A stretch of DNA of 64,000 nt from Roseateles noduli (GTDB lineage: Bacteria; Pseudomonadota; Gammaproteobacteria; Burkholderiales; Burkholderiaceae_C): the NCBI GenBank assembly GCA_002205125.1, contig NIOE01000017.1, positions 1-64,000 of the forward strand, written 5' to 3'. The notes under the pieces are model-generated. The model was not told the origin of the DNA. It searched no databases and was given only the letters and a program-made list of their open reading frames with translations. Both the position numbers and the translations under genes were made by a program. Positions 53,859-64,000 of the stretch are shown here, in pieces; position 1 is the stretch's first letter; every line of letters starts with the position of its first letter.

Positions 53859-55769
53859 TCAGTTCTTCTTCACATGCGCCTTGGCCAAGGCGTCGGTGTC
53901 GATGTCCACGAAGGTGTAGAAATCGCGCTGGTAGAGGTTCTTGTCGTAGCCGATCACCCAGGGCTGGGTGATGTCGGTGTAGATGCGGTGCACCTCGACC
54001 TTGTAGGGCATGTAGGCCGTCAGCAGCCGCTGCGCATCCTGGATGACGGCATTGCGTTCGGGGCCGTCCGCCATCGAATGCTGCTTGCGGTACAGCGCGT
54101 TGAACTCGGGCAGGTCGAAGCGGGCCTTGTTCGACTGCCCCTTGCTGCCGCCGTAGGCCAGGCCGAGGAAGTTCTCGCCGTCGGGGATGTCGGCGCTCCA
54201 GCCCATGCCCCACATCATCAGCTTGCCGGCGTTGGCCGCCTTCAGGTTCTCGGGCCACTTGGCGATCCGGAACTTGATGCGGACCTTGAGCGCATCCATG
54301 TCCTTCTGCCAGAGCTCGACCAGCTGGCGGTTGCGACCGTCGGGCTGCGTCGCGTATTCGAGCACCAGCGGGCTGCCATCGGGCATGTCGCGCCAGCCGT
54401 CGCCGTCCTTGTCGACGTAGCCGTACATGTCGAGCAGAGCCTTGGCCCGCGCCGGGTCGTACTGGCTCATCTCCGTCTTGAAGGCCTTGTCGTAGCCGGT
54501 CACGCCGGGCGAGACGATGCCTTGCGCCGGGATTGCCTGACCCTTGCGGGGCAGGCGCACCTGGCGCTCGACGTCCACGCCCAGCGAGATCGCGCGGCGC
54601 AGCGCGACCTTCTCGGGCGTGTAGCCGCCGACGACCGGATCCTCCATGTTGAAGTAGGACGCCGAGATGTCGGCGCGCTCGTAGCGGACCGCGCGCATGC
54701 CGTCCTTGGTCAGGTTGGGCGCAAGCTTGTTCTGCGGGATCGCCACCGGCGCGAAGTCCTCCGGCAGCTCGTCCAGGAAGTCGAATTCCTTGCGCAGGAA
54801 CGCCAGCCAGCGCGGCTGGCTTTCCTCGATCACGGAGATCTCCACGCGGTCCACCATCGGCAGCTTGCGGCCCTGCAGGCGCTTGACCGCTTCCACCAGG
54901 GCGGGCGGACGGTCCGCGCCGACTTCCTCGTGATAGCGCATCTCGCGGAAGGTGGGATTCTTCTCCAGCACCATGCGCGACGAGCGGCGCCATTCGGCCA
55001 GGCGCCACGCGCCGGTGCCCACGGGGTGCTCCATGATGCGGTCGCCGTAGAACTCGACGACCTCGCGCGCCATCAGCCCCACCATCGGATCGGCGAAGTG
55101 CATCAGGAAGCGCGGATCGCTGTTGGCGACGCGGATCTCGACCGTGTAGCGGTCCAGCGCGCGCACGCCGTCGACCGGCCGCGCGTAGTCGAAGGGCGTC
55201 TTGTTCTTCAGCGCCTCGGCGCGCACCTCGGACAGACCGAGGATCTTCGCGCCTTCAAGGCGATACAGGTGACCGCTCTTGTTGCGCGGGTCGTAATGGC
55301 GCTTGACCGTGTAGACCAGGTCGTCCGCGACCAGCTCGCGCTTCTGGCCCTTGAACGCCGGATCGTCGTTGAAGTAGATGCCGGGCTTGATCTTGAAGAC
55401 GAAGCGTTTGAAGTCGTCGGAGACCTCGGGCATGCCGTCGGTGATGTTGGGCTCGAGGCGGTAGGGACGGCCCAGGTAGCTGTAGCGCAGCGGCGCGTCG
55501 AAGATCGCCGACGTGATGTTGCGCGAGTACAGGTCGGTGACCTGCACCGGATCGAAGCCGGTCTCCGCGACGCGGATCGCGTAGCGCAGCACCTTGGGCG
55601 CGGGCACCGAAGGCGCCGCGGCGGAGGGCGCATCGCCGGCGGCCAGCGCGCTCGACGGGATCGCCGTGAACGTCGCCAGGATCGCCAGGGATGACGCGAA
55701 GGATGCCGAAAGTAAGAGCGCCTGGGATCGTGTCCCGGCCATGCCGCGTCGCATCTGGAAGCCGTCCAT
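53859..55769 (-). CDS. Peptide ABC transporter substrate-binding protein, first of three
   Basis: A 636-residue periplasmic binding protein and first gene of the trio operon. Signal peptide in ALLLSASFASSLAILATFTAIPSSALAA, then KVLRYAIRVAETGFDPVQVTDLYSRN. Starts at ATG 55769, 55754 or 55742 are possible; none has a clear ribosome binding site and all leave a workable signal peptide. It diverges from the permease/ATPase genes 307 bases away. Confidence 0.9.
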   Translation of the reverse strand: MDGFQMRRGMAGTRSQALLLSASFASSLAILATFTAIPSSALAAGDAPSAAAPSVPAPKVLRYAIRVAETGFDPVQVTDLYSRNITSAIFDAPLRYSYLGRPYRLEPNITDGMPEVSDDFKRFVFKIKPGIYFNDDPAFKGQKRELVADDLVYTVKRHYDPRNKSGHLYRLEGAKILGLSEVRAEALKNKTPFDYARPVDGVRALDRYTVEIRVANSDPRFLMHFADPMVGLMAREVVEFYGDRIMEHPVGTGAWRLAEWRRSSRMVLEKNPTFREMRYHEEVGADRPPALVEAVKRLQGRKLPMVDRVEISVIEESQPRWLAFLRKEFDFLDELPEDFAPVAIPQNKLAPNLTKDGMRAVRYERADISASYFNMEDPVVGGYTPEKVALRRAISLGVDVERQVRLPRKGQAIPAQGIVSPGVTGYDKAFKTEMSQYDPARAKALLDMYGYVDKDGDGWRDMPDGSPLVLEYATQPDGRNRQLVELWQKDMDALKVRIKFRIAKWPENLKAANAGKLMMWGMGWSADIPDGENFLGLAYGGSKGQSNKARFDLPEFNALYRKQHSMADGPERNAVIQDAQRLLTAYMPYKVEVHRIYTDITQPWVIGYDKNLYQRDFYTFVDIDTDALAKAHVKKN

Positions 55770-56076
55770 GAATTCGAAAGCGCGCCAGTCTAGTGGGCGA
55801 TGTCCGCGCCCGCCATGCCAACAACCCCGAGACCGCGAACGCGCGGGCGACAGGGGCGCATTGCGGATGAACACACCTGCTTCCACGAGGGTGCTTCATC
55901 AGTTTTCTCCGATGGATTCAGGGCAAATGCCGGGTCGGGGCCTGCGGACGCTCACGTAGACTCGCGCGTGGTTTTCGACCCTCAGGCCCCGGCCGTCACA
56001 AGCGTCCGGGGTTTGTCTTTATCGGTCGCCGGGTCCGACATCGGGCTCGGCGGCGCTTGCTTGGAGTCCCGCGCGT
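55770..56076. promoter_or_regulatory. 307-base divergent control region
   Basis: Lies between the three binding-protein genes and the permease/ATPase operon, so it must hold both promoters. A nine-base inverted repeat with a 36-base loop is visible (CGGGGCCTG near 55936-55944 and CAGGCCCCG at 55983-55991), and TAGACT about 55957 could be a -10 element. I see no gene or known regulator site. Confidence 0.4.
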
Positions 56077-57015
56077 ATGGCGGCCTATCTCATCAGGCGC
56101 CTGTGGCAAATGATCCCCACCCTGCTGGGCGTCGTGCTGCTGGTGTTCTTCCTCTTCAAATGGTTCGGCGGCGATCCCGCCGAAGTGCTGGGCGGCCTGA
56201 ACGCCAGCCAGGACCAGATCGAGGCCATCCGCGACCAGCTCGGGCTCAACAAGCCGGTGTGGGAACAGCTGCTCATCTTCCTGCAGCAGATCGTCACCTT
56301 CGACTGGGGCAAGAGCTGGGCGACCAACGAGTCCGTGGCCAACCTCTTCGCCACCCGCATGCCGGCCACCCTCACGGTGATGCTGCCGATCCTGGTGCTC
56401 GAAGTCATCCTCGCGATCCCGTTCGCACTGGCCGTGGCCTACATGCGCGGCAGCCTCACCGATCGCGCGGTCATGATCCTCACCACCGTCGCGGTGTCGA
56501 TCTCGCTGCTGGTCTACGTGATCGTGGCGCAGTACTTCTTCGCCTTCCGCCTGGGCTGGTTCCCGGTGCAGGGCTGGAGCGACTCGCTGTGGACCAACCT
56601 CACGACCTACGCGCCGCTGCCGGTGCTGGTCGCGGTGGCCGTCGCGCTCTCGCCCTACACGCGGCTGTACCGCACCTTCTTCCTCGACGAGATCGGTCAT
56701 GAGTACGTCCGCACCGCGCGCGCCAAGGGCCTGACCGAGAAGACCATCCTGCTCAAGCACGTGCTGCGCAACGCGATGATCCCCATCATGACCAACATCT
56801 CCGTGGCGCTGCCCGGCGTGTTCGTCGGCTCCTTCCTGCTGGAGGTCTTCTTCTCCATCCCGGGCCTGGGTCGCGAGATCCTGCTGGCGGTCAACCGCAA
56901 CGACTATCCGGTCATCCAGGCCTTCGCGATCTACATCGCGGCGCTGACGATGGTGGTCAACCTGATCACCGACCTCCTCTACAAGCTCGTCGATCCGCGG
57001 GTGGTCCTCAAATGA
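56077..57015 (+). CDS. Peptide ABC transporter permease, DppB-like
   Basis: A 312-residue inner-membrane permease of the DppB/OppB/YejB family: IRRLWQMIPTLLGVVLLVFFLFKWF at the N-terminus, five further helices and the ATPase-contact loop EYVRTARAKGLTEKTILLKHVLRNAMIPI. It overlaps the next permease gene by four bases. Confidence 0.93.
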   Translation: MAAYLIRRLWQMIPTLLGVVLLVFFLFKWFGGDPAEVLGGLNASQDQIEAIRDQLGLNKPVWEQLLIFLQQIVTFDWGKSWATNESVANLFATRMPATLTVMLPILVLEVILAIPFALAVAYMRGSLTDRAVMILTTVAVSISLLVYVIVAQYFFAFRLGWFPVQGWSDSLWTNLTTYAPLPVLVAVAVALSPYTRLYRTFFLDEIGHEYVRTARAKGLTEKTILLKHVLRNAMIPIMTNISVALPGVFVGSFLLEVFFSIPGLGREILLAVNRNDYPVIQAFAIYIAALTMVVNLITDLLYKLVDPRVVLK

Positions 57016-58064
57016 GCGCAGTGATGTCCAACCCCACCGCGGCCGCGAAGCCGCAGCGCTCGCGCGGCGTCTGGTACGCCTCCTGGCGGCGTCTGAAGGC
57101 CGACAAGCTCGGCATGTTCGCGATGGTCGTCGTCGCGTTGTCGCTGCTGCTGGTGCTGGCCGCCGGCCTGGGCCTGGTGGCCCGCGACTGGCAGAAGGAG
57201 ACCGGCGTGCCCAACGCGCCGCCGACCTTCATGGGTCCCGCGCCGGCGGAGAGCGCCGGCGCCATCGTGCAGCCCAAGGGTCCGAACGTCGACCTGAGCG
57301 ACATCGACCCGCTCGCGCCCAAGTACGCCGAGTGGACCGAGAAGGCCAAGCAGTACAAGACCGACGAGGCCCCGCGCGCCGACACGCTGCCCTTCGGCGG
57401 CGACCGCCTGGGCCGCGACGTGCTGGCCAAGGCCATCAAGGGCGCCGAGATCTCCATCATGGTCGGCGTGCTGGCCGCGCTGGTGGCCACGCTCATCGGC
57501 ACCGTGCTGGGCGCGCTCTCGGGCTTCTACGGCGGCAAGGTCGGCGACTTCCTGGAGTGGGTCTACAACGTCTTCACGGCGATGCCCAACATCCTGCTGA
57601 TCTTCGCCTTCGCGGTGGTCTTCGGCCGCGGCGTGCTGCCGGTCGTCATGATCCTGGGCCTGGCGGGCTGGACCGGCATCTACCGCCTGGTCCGCGCCGA
57701 GTTCATGAAGCACTCGGTGCGCGAATACGTGCGCAGCGCCGAGGCCATCGGCGCGAGCAAGAGCTCGCGCATGTTCAAGCACATCCTGCCCAACGTCTCG
57801 CACGTCGCGCTGGTGCAGCTCTCGCTGCACGTGGTGGGCTTCATCAAGAGCGAGGTCATCCTGTCCTACCTGGGCCTGGGCGTCAGCGTGGACCAGGTCT
57901 CCTGGGGCACGATGCTGGCCGAGGCGCAGAGCGAGCTCATCCTGGGCTACTGGTGGCAGCTGGCCGCGGTGACCGGCTTCATGGCGGTGTTCGTCACGGC
58001 GTTCGCCCTCTTCACGGATGCGTTGCGCGACGCGCTCGATCCCAAACTGCGCGGTCTGGAGTAA
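57012..58064 (+). CDS. Peptide ABC transporter permease, DppC-like
   Basis: A 350-residue DppC/OppC/YejE-type permease. After the first helix there is a roughly 100-residue periplasmic segment, then GRDVLAKAIKGAEISIMVGVLAALVATLIGTVLGALSGFYGG and the ATPase-contact loop EYVRSAEAIGASKSSRMFKHILPN. Together with the upstream permease it forms the channel. The ATP-binding gene follows after four bases. Confidence 0.93.
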   Translation: MSAVMSNPTAAAKPQRSRGVWYASWRRLKADKLGMFAMVVVALSLLLVLAAGLGLVARDWQKETGVPNAPPTFMGPAPAESAGAIVQPKGPNVDLSDIDPLAPKYAEWTEKAKQYKTDEAPRADTLPFGGDRLGRDVLAKAIKGAEISIMVGVLAALVATLIGTVLGALSGFYGGKVGDFLEWVYNVFTAMPNILLIFAFAVVFGRGVLPVVMILGLAGWTGIYRLVRAEFMKHSVREYVRSAEAIGASKSSRMFKHILPNVSHVALVQLSLHVVGFIKSEVILSYLGLGVSVDQVSWGTMLAEAQSELILGYWWQLAAVTGFMAVFVTAFALFTDALRDALDPKLRGLE

Positions 58065-58068
58065 CGCC

Positions 58069-59761
<1,693 letters not shown>

Positions 59762-59763
<2 letters not shown>

Positions 59764-59869
59764 GCCGCCCGACTGGGGCCCCTCTTCGGAGGTATCAGGA
59801 AGGAATTTGGAGGCCGGGGCGGCCGACAAAGGAGGGACACGGAGAAGAGGGGCCCCAGTCGGGTGGCTC
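59762..59869. repeat. Long inverted repeat with 26-base arms after the ABC operon
   Basis: Arms at 59762-59787 and 59844-59869 are complementary with a single mismatch (GACTGGGGCCCCTCTTC on the left against GAAGAGGGGCCCCAGTC on the right). The loop of 56 bases is purine-rich. The left arm begins at the second base of the ABC gene's stop codon. As RNA it would be a very strong hairpin and could end or protect the transcript, though it has no U-tract and is much longer than an ordinary terminator. Confidence 0.8.
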
Positions 59870-60036
59870 CTGCTCGGTCCCTCGCCCCGCCCTTCCCGGG
59901 ATCGCCCGGGGTGCACCAAAACCGAACTTTCCACAAGCGCGAAGACTAGGCCCCTCGCTCACGCGGGAAGAGGTCCTGCTCGCGCCCCAAGCGATGGCTA
60001 GAATGGCCAGCAAGTTTTGTGCCGTCAGGATCTCCC

Positions 60037-60660
60037 ATGTCGCTTCGCCGCCCTTTGCTGTTGTCCACCGCGCTTGCGTTGGCCTTGGCCGCGCCATGGG
60101 CGCAGGCTGCGAAGGATGACCATGCGAAGCCCTTGAACCTGGTCTTCGACCGGGAGGGTGCGATCGACAAGGTCAAGCAGCGTTCCGAGTTCAACGGCAA
60201 CGTCATCATGACCAAGGGCTCGATGGAGCTACGGGCCGACCGGATGGATGTCCAGGAGACCAGCGACGGCTACTACCAGGCGTACGCCAACGGTACGTCG
60301 GCCAAGCAGGTCCACTTCCGCCAGGACCGCGACAACCCTGGCGAGCGCATCGAAGGTCGGGCCGACCAGATCGAATATGACACCCGCACCGAGACCATCC
60401 GCCTGGTCGGCAATGCCGAGGCGCGGGTGATGCAGGGCGACCAGCTGAAGCAGGCCCTGTCCGGCGCCACGCTGAACTACGACAACCGCACCGAGCGCCT
60501 GGTCGTCGAGACCGGCGCCGGTTCTCCGCATCCGAGCGGCCGTGGCCGTGTCGTGCTGATGCCGCGCAACGCCGCGAGCGAACCCCCGCCGGCCAGCAGC
60601 GCCCCGCTGCCCCTGCGCCCCAGCATCAACCTGACGCCTCGCCAGTCCCCCCAGCAATGA
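60037..60660 (+). CDS. lptA: Lipopolysaccharide transport protein LptA
   Basis: A 207-residue periplasmic bridge protein that carries LPS from the inner to the outer membrane. Signal peptide [18 protein letters not shown], then the OstA-type beta-jellyroll ([77 protein letters not shown]). The Ser/Pro-rich C-terminus is common in betaproteobacteria. ATG 60037 follows AGGA. TAGAAT at 59999-60004 might be its -10 element. It overlaps lptB by four bases. Confidence 0.94.
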   Translation: MSLRRPLLLSTALALALAAPWAQAAKDDHAKPLNLVFDREGAIDKVKQRSEFNGNVIMTKGSMELRADRMDVQETSDGYYQAYANGTSAKQVHFRQDRDNPGERIEGRADQIEYDTRTETIRLVGNAEARVMQGDQLKQALSGATLNYDNRTERLVVETGAGSPHPSGRGRVVLMPRNAASEPPPASSAPLPLRPSINLTPRQSPQQ

Positions 60661-61424
60661 CGGAAGCCCGCACGAATCCCTCCCGGAGCCGCCTCCAGGC
60701 CTGGGGGCTGCAGAAGTCTTACGGCGTCAGGAAGGTGGTCAAGGACGTCCACCTCGACCTGCACAGCGGCGAGGTGATCGGCCTGCTGGGCCCGAACGGT
60801 GCCGGCAAGACGACCAGTTTCTACATGATCGTGGGTCTGGTGCGCGCCGATGCCGGCGAGATCCAGATCGACGGCCAGCCCGTGCAGACCATGCCCATCC
60901 ACCAGCGTGCGCGCATGGGGCTGAGCTACCTGCCGCAGGAAGCGTCCATCTTCCGCAAGCTCAACGTCGAGGAGAACATCCGCGCCGTGCTGGAGCTGCA
61001 GCTGGACGACAAGGGCAAGTCCTGGCCCTCGTCGCGCATCGACGCGGAGCTGGACAAGCTGCTCAACGAACTGTCGATCGAGAAGCTGCGCGACACGCCC
61101 GCCCCGGCGCTGTCCGGCGGCGAGCGCCGCCGCGTCGAGATCGCCCGCGCGCTGGCCACGCAGCCGCGCTTCATCCTGCTGGACGAGCCCTTCGCCGGCG
61201 TCGATCCGATCGCGGTGCTGGAGATCCAGCGGATCATCCGCTTCCTGAAGCAGCGCGGCATCGGCGTGCTCATCACCGACCACAACGTGCGCGAGACCCT
61301 GGGCATCTGCGACCGCGCCTACATCATCAGCGAAGGGGCGGTGCTCGCCGAAGGCACGCCCCAGCACATCGTCGAGCATCAGGACGTGCGCAGGGTCTAC
61401 CTCGGCGAACACTTCAAGATGTAA
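60657..61424 (+). CDS. lptB: LPS export ABC transporter ATP-binding protein LptB
   Basis: A 255-residue ATPase that powers LptFG to extract LPS from the inner membrane. Walker [39 protein letters not shown], signature [15 protein letters not shown] and Walker [17 protein letters not shown] are all typical of LptB, as is the C-terminal EHFKM. Coupled to lptA by overlap and followed 15 bases later by rpoN, the standard proteobacterial order. Confidence 0.97.
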   Translation: MTEARTNPSRSRLQAWGLQKSYGVRKVVKDVHLDLHSGEVIGLLGPNGAGKTTSFYMIVGLVRADAGEIQIDGQPVQTMPIHQRARMGLSYLPQEASIFRKLNVEENIRAVLELQLDDKGKSWPSSRIDAELDKLLNELSIEKLRDTPAPALSGGERRRVEIARALATQPRFILLDEPFAGVDPIAVLEIQRIIRFLKQRGIGVLITDHNVRETLGICDRAYIISEGAVLAEGTPQHIVEHQDVRRVYLGEHFKM

Positions 61425-61439
61425 GGGCCGGGAGCCGAC

Positions 61440-62963
61440 ATGAGGCCGACGCTACAGGTTCGCCTGTCCCAGCATCTTGCGCTGACGCCTCAGCTGCAGC
61501 AGTCCATCCGTCTGTTGCAGTTGTCGACGCTGGAGCTCCACCAGGAGGTGGAGCAGATGCTCGCGAGCAACCCGCTGCTGGAGACCGACGAGGAATTCGA
61601 CGCGCCGTTGCCCACAGCGACGCAGGAACGCATGACCGAGCGCGAGGAGCGCGAGGAGCGCGTCGCGCAGACGGAATCGGACGCGCCCGCCGGCGACACG
61701 CCGGCCGGTGAAGAGATGCGTGCCGAGGAGTTCGGCACCACCGAGCGCGACGACTGGGAGAACGGCACCGAGCGCGACGACTTCGACGGCATCCGCGAGA
61801 CGCCGGGCAGTGCGTCCTCGTCCTCCGGCGACGACGACGAGCGGCCGGAGACCGAAGCGCCCGATGAGTCGCTGCAGGACGTGCTGCGCGGACAGATTCC
61901 CGGCATGAACCTGAGCGCGGTCGATCGCGCGGCGCTGCTGGCGCTGATCGAGTCGCTCAACGAGGACGGGTATCTCGAGGATCCGCTGGAAGACATCGTC
62001 GCGGCGATCCTCGGCGAAGAGGCCGATCTGGAGCAGCGCGAGGAGCTGGTCGACCGCTTCAAGGTGGCGCTCAAGTGGCTGCAGTCGATGGAGCCCGCCG
62101 GCGTCGGCGCGCGCGACCTCGGTGAATGCCTGGAGCTGCAGCTGCGGCTGCTGCCGCGTTCGCCCGAGCAGGCGCTGGCGGTGGTCGTCTGCCGTCGGCA
62201 TCTGGACCTGCTCGCCAAGCGCGACTGGCGTCGGCTGATGTCGCTGACCGGCGCGGACGAGGAGCTGCTGCGCGACGCGCAGTCGCTGATCGCCGGGCTG
62301 GAGCCCAAGCCCGGGCGCCGCTACGCGCGCAGCGAGAACCGGCCCGTCATCCCCGATGTGATCGTGCAGAAGGCGGGGCGCAACTTCCGCGTCTCCATCA
62401 ATCCGGACGTGCTGCCGAAGCTGCGGATCAACGATCTCTATGCGCAGGCGCTGCGTGCGACGCGCGGCGGCGTCAGCAACTCGCCGCTGGGCGGGCAGCT
62501 GCAGGAGGCGCGTTGGTTCATCAAGAACATCCAGCAGCGCTTCGACACAATCCAGCGCGTGAGCGAAGCGATCGTCGAGCGGCAGCGCGGGTTCTTCACG
62601 CACGGCGAACTGGCGATGAAGCCGCTCGTGCTGCGCGAGATCGCCGACGAGCTGGGACTTCATGAGTCGACGATCTCGCGCGTCACGACGGCCAAGTACA
62701 TGGCCACGCCGTGGGGGACTTTCGAGCTGAAGTATTTCTTCGGGTCCAGCCTGTCGACGGAAGCCGGAGGCAATGCGTCGAGCACCGCGGTGCGCGCGCT
62801 GATCAAGCAGTTCATCGCCGCCGAAGACACCGCGAGTCCGCTGTCCGACAGCCAGCTCTCTACGATGCTCGGCGAGCAGGGCATCACCGTGGCCCGGCGC
62901 ACCGTCGCGAAGTACCGCGAGGCGCTCAAGCTCGCGCCGGCGAATCTGCGCAAGTCGCGGTAA
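61440..62963 (+). CDS. rpoN: RNA polymerase sigma-54 factor
   Basis: A 507-residue sigma-54. Region I is glutamine-rich ([35 protein letters not shown]-like start). An acidic region II of about 90 residues follows, then the core-binding and HTH parts, and the RpoN box [10 protein letters not shown] near the C-terminus. It directs transcription from -24/-12 promoters with bacterial enhancer-binding proteins. The usual followers hpf and ptsN are not in the window; a methyltransferase gene comes next. Confidence 0.97.
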   Translation: [507 protein letters not shown]

Positions 62964-63043
62964 GGCCCTCGCGGCTGGCGGTGGGACAATCCGCAGCTTG
63001 ATCCTCCCGGGCGCTGCGGCGCCCGATTCACGCTGCACCCACG

Positions 63044-64000
63044 ATGTCCGATTCCGCCTATCACCTGTTCCTGCCCTGCGCCGCCGGCGTCGAAGACTGG
63101 CTGGAGGCGGAGGTGCGCGACATCCTCGGCCCGGAGGATTGCCTGCAGGGCCCGAAGGCCTTCCGCGGCGGCGTTGGCCTGTACGGCACGCTCGCAGCGG
63201 TGATGCGCCTGAACCTGCACAGCCGGCTCACGCAGCGCGTGCTGATCGAGGTCGCCCGCGAGGAGTACCGCCACGAAGACGACATCTACGCCATCGCGCG
63301 CACCGTCGACTGGACGCGCTGGATCACGCCGCAGCAGACGCTGCGCGTCGATACGACGGCGCAGCGATCGCCTCTGCACAGCCTGAACTTCGCAACGCTG
63401 CGGGTGAAGGACGCCGTCTGCGACATCCTGCGCGACGCGCACGGCGAACGTCCCAGCGTCGACACGCGTTGGCCCGATCTGCCGCTGCAACTGCACCTCA
63501 CTGAGGACCTCGCGACGGTCTACGTCGACAGCTCGGGCGAATCGCTGTTCAAGCGCGGCTGGCGCGAGGACAAGGGCGATGCGCCACTGAAGGAAACGCT
63601 GGCGGCGGCCATGCTGGCCGCTGCGGGCTGGAAAGGCACACCCGAGGCCGGCGGCGCGCTGCACGATCCGTGCTGCGGCTCGGGCACGATCCCGGTCGAA
63701 GCGGCGACCATCGCCTGCAACATCGCGCCGGGCATCCAGCGCCGTTTCGCTTTCGAGAAGCTCAAGCCGTTCCAGTCGCTGCTGCCGGCCTGGCGTGCAA
63801 TCAAGGAAGAGGCACGCGCGGCGGAGCGTCCTTCGGCCGTGCCGATCTTCGCGAGCGACGTGTCGTTCCGGATGGTCGACTTCGCGCGACGCAATGCGGA
63901 GCGCGCCGGCGTGGCGCAGTACATCCAGTTCAACGGCGGTGACGCGCTGGAGCGTCCGGCCCCTGCGCTGCCCGACGACATGGCTGGCACGCTGATGCTG
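63044..64000 (+). CDS. THUMP-domain RNA methyltransferase, RlmL/YpsC type (partial)
   Basis: Open from ATG 63044 to the window end (319 codons) with no stop, so the C-terminal part is missing. The N-terminus has a ferredoxin-like/THUMP part (HLFLPCAAGVEDWLEAEVRDIL, YRHEDDIYAIARTVDWTRW), then the methyltransferase start: RGWREDKGDAPLKETLAAAMLAAAGW and the SAM-binding DPCCGSGTIPVEAATIACNIAPG. This layout matches 23S rRNA (guanine-N2) methyltransferases of the RlmL/RlmK group. The catalytic NPPY motif lies beyond the edge. Confidence 0.92.
   Translation, partial: MSDSAYHLFLPCAAGVEDWLEAEVRDILGPEDCLQGPKAFRGGVGLYGTLAAVMRLNLHSRLTQRVLIEVAREEYRHEDDIYAIARTVDWTRWITPQQTLRVDTTAQRSPLHSLNFATLRVKDAVCDILRDAHGERPSVDTRWPDLPLQLHLTEDLATVYVDSSGESLFKRGWREDKGDAPLKETLAAAMLAAAGWKGTPEAGGALHDPCCGSGTIPVEAATIACNIAPGIQRRFAFEKLKPFQSLLPAWRAIKEEARAAERPSAVPIFASDVSFRMVDFARRNAERAGVAQYIQFNGGDALERPAPALPDDMAGTLML

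Overview
The window reads as chromosomal DNA of a high-G+C betaproteobacterium of the order Burkholderiales, most likely in the Roseateles/Mitsuaria/Rubrivivax neighbourhood. The basis is the lptA-lptB-rpoN block, PEP-CTERM and JDVT-CTERM surface-protein signals, a phosphocholine-specific phospholipase C with a Tat signal, many LysR regulators next to small oxidoreductases, and G+C-rich codon use throughout. The genus is inference. I see no rRNA, tRNA, CRISPR array, phage or transposase gene.

Layout. 1-4.2 kb: an M14 carboxypeptidase, ribA and a HipA-like kinase. 4.3-13 kb: an eight-gene redox operon. It holds a small intramembrane protease (MrtJ type), a cytochrome c/Ig-repeat protein with a JDVT-CTERM signal that is fused in frame to a TlpA thioredoxin, a DUF4266 lipoprotein, a DUF3570 barrel, ApbE, DsbD and TrxB. 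13-16.6 kb: a TorF-like porin divergent from an ECF sigma/anti-sigma/subtilase operon. 16.6-28 kb: small metabolic genes, three LysR regulators with linked hydrolase, reductase and flavoprotein genes, two glutathione transferases, a PEP-CTERM protein and a metallo-beta-lactamase-fold hydrolase. 28-37 kb: a hybrid histidine kinase, an M48 peptidase, a flavin reductase, a GntR/ABC operon and a LysR/two-SDR locus. 37-44.5 kb: an HscC-like Hsp70 with a J-like membrane protein, then phospholipase C and a second PEP-CTERM protein. 44.7-47.9 kb: a duplicated two-gene module (unknown protein + HEPN-like protein), each copy behind the same stem-loop leader. 47.9-59.9 kb: acetoacetyl-CoA synthetase and a peptide ABC transporter with three tandem binding proteins. 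60-64 kb: lptA, lptB, rpoN and the start of an RlmL-type methyltransferase cut by the window edge.

How the genes may work together. In the 4.3-13 kb operon NADPH electrons can pass through TrxB and thioredoxin to DsbD and on to the periplasmic TlpA domain and the cytochrome. ApbE sits beside a DUF3570 barrel that carries a flavinylation-like motif (DSVSGAS), so a covalently flavinylated envelope protein is a testable prediction. The HEPN pair is the best candidate for an undescribed system: two paralogous two-gene cassettes with a shared leader, and one HEPN copy keeps an Rx4H motif that the other has lost.

A family of short palindromic repeats, with core arms CCCTCTCCCGC and GCGGGAGAGGG, occurs at six places between genes. 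One copy is translated as the linker of the JDVT-CTERM/TlpA fusion.
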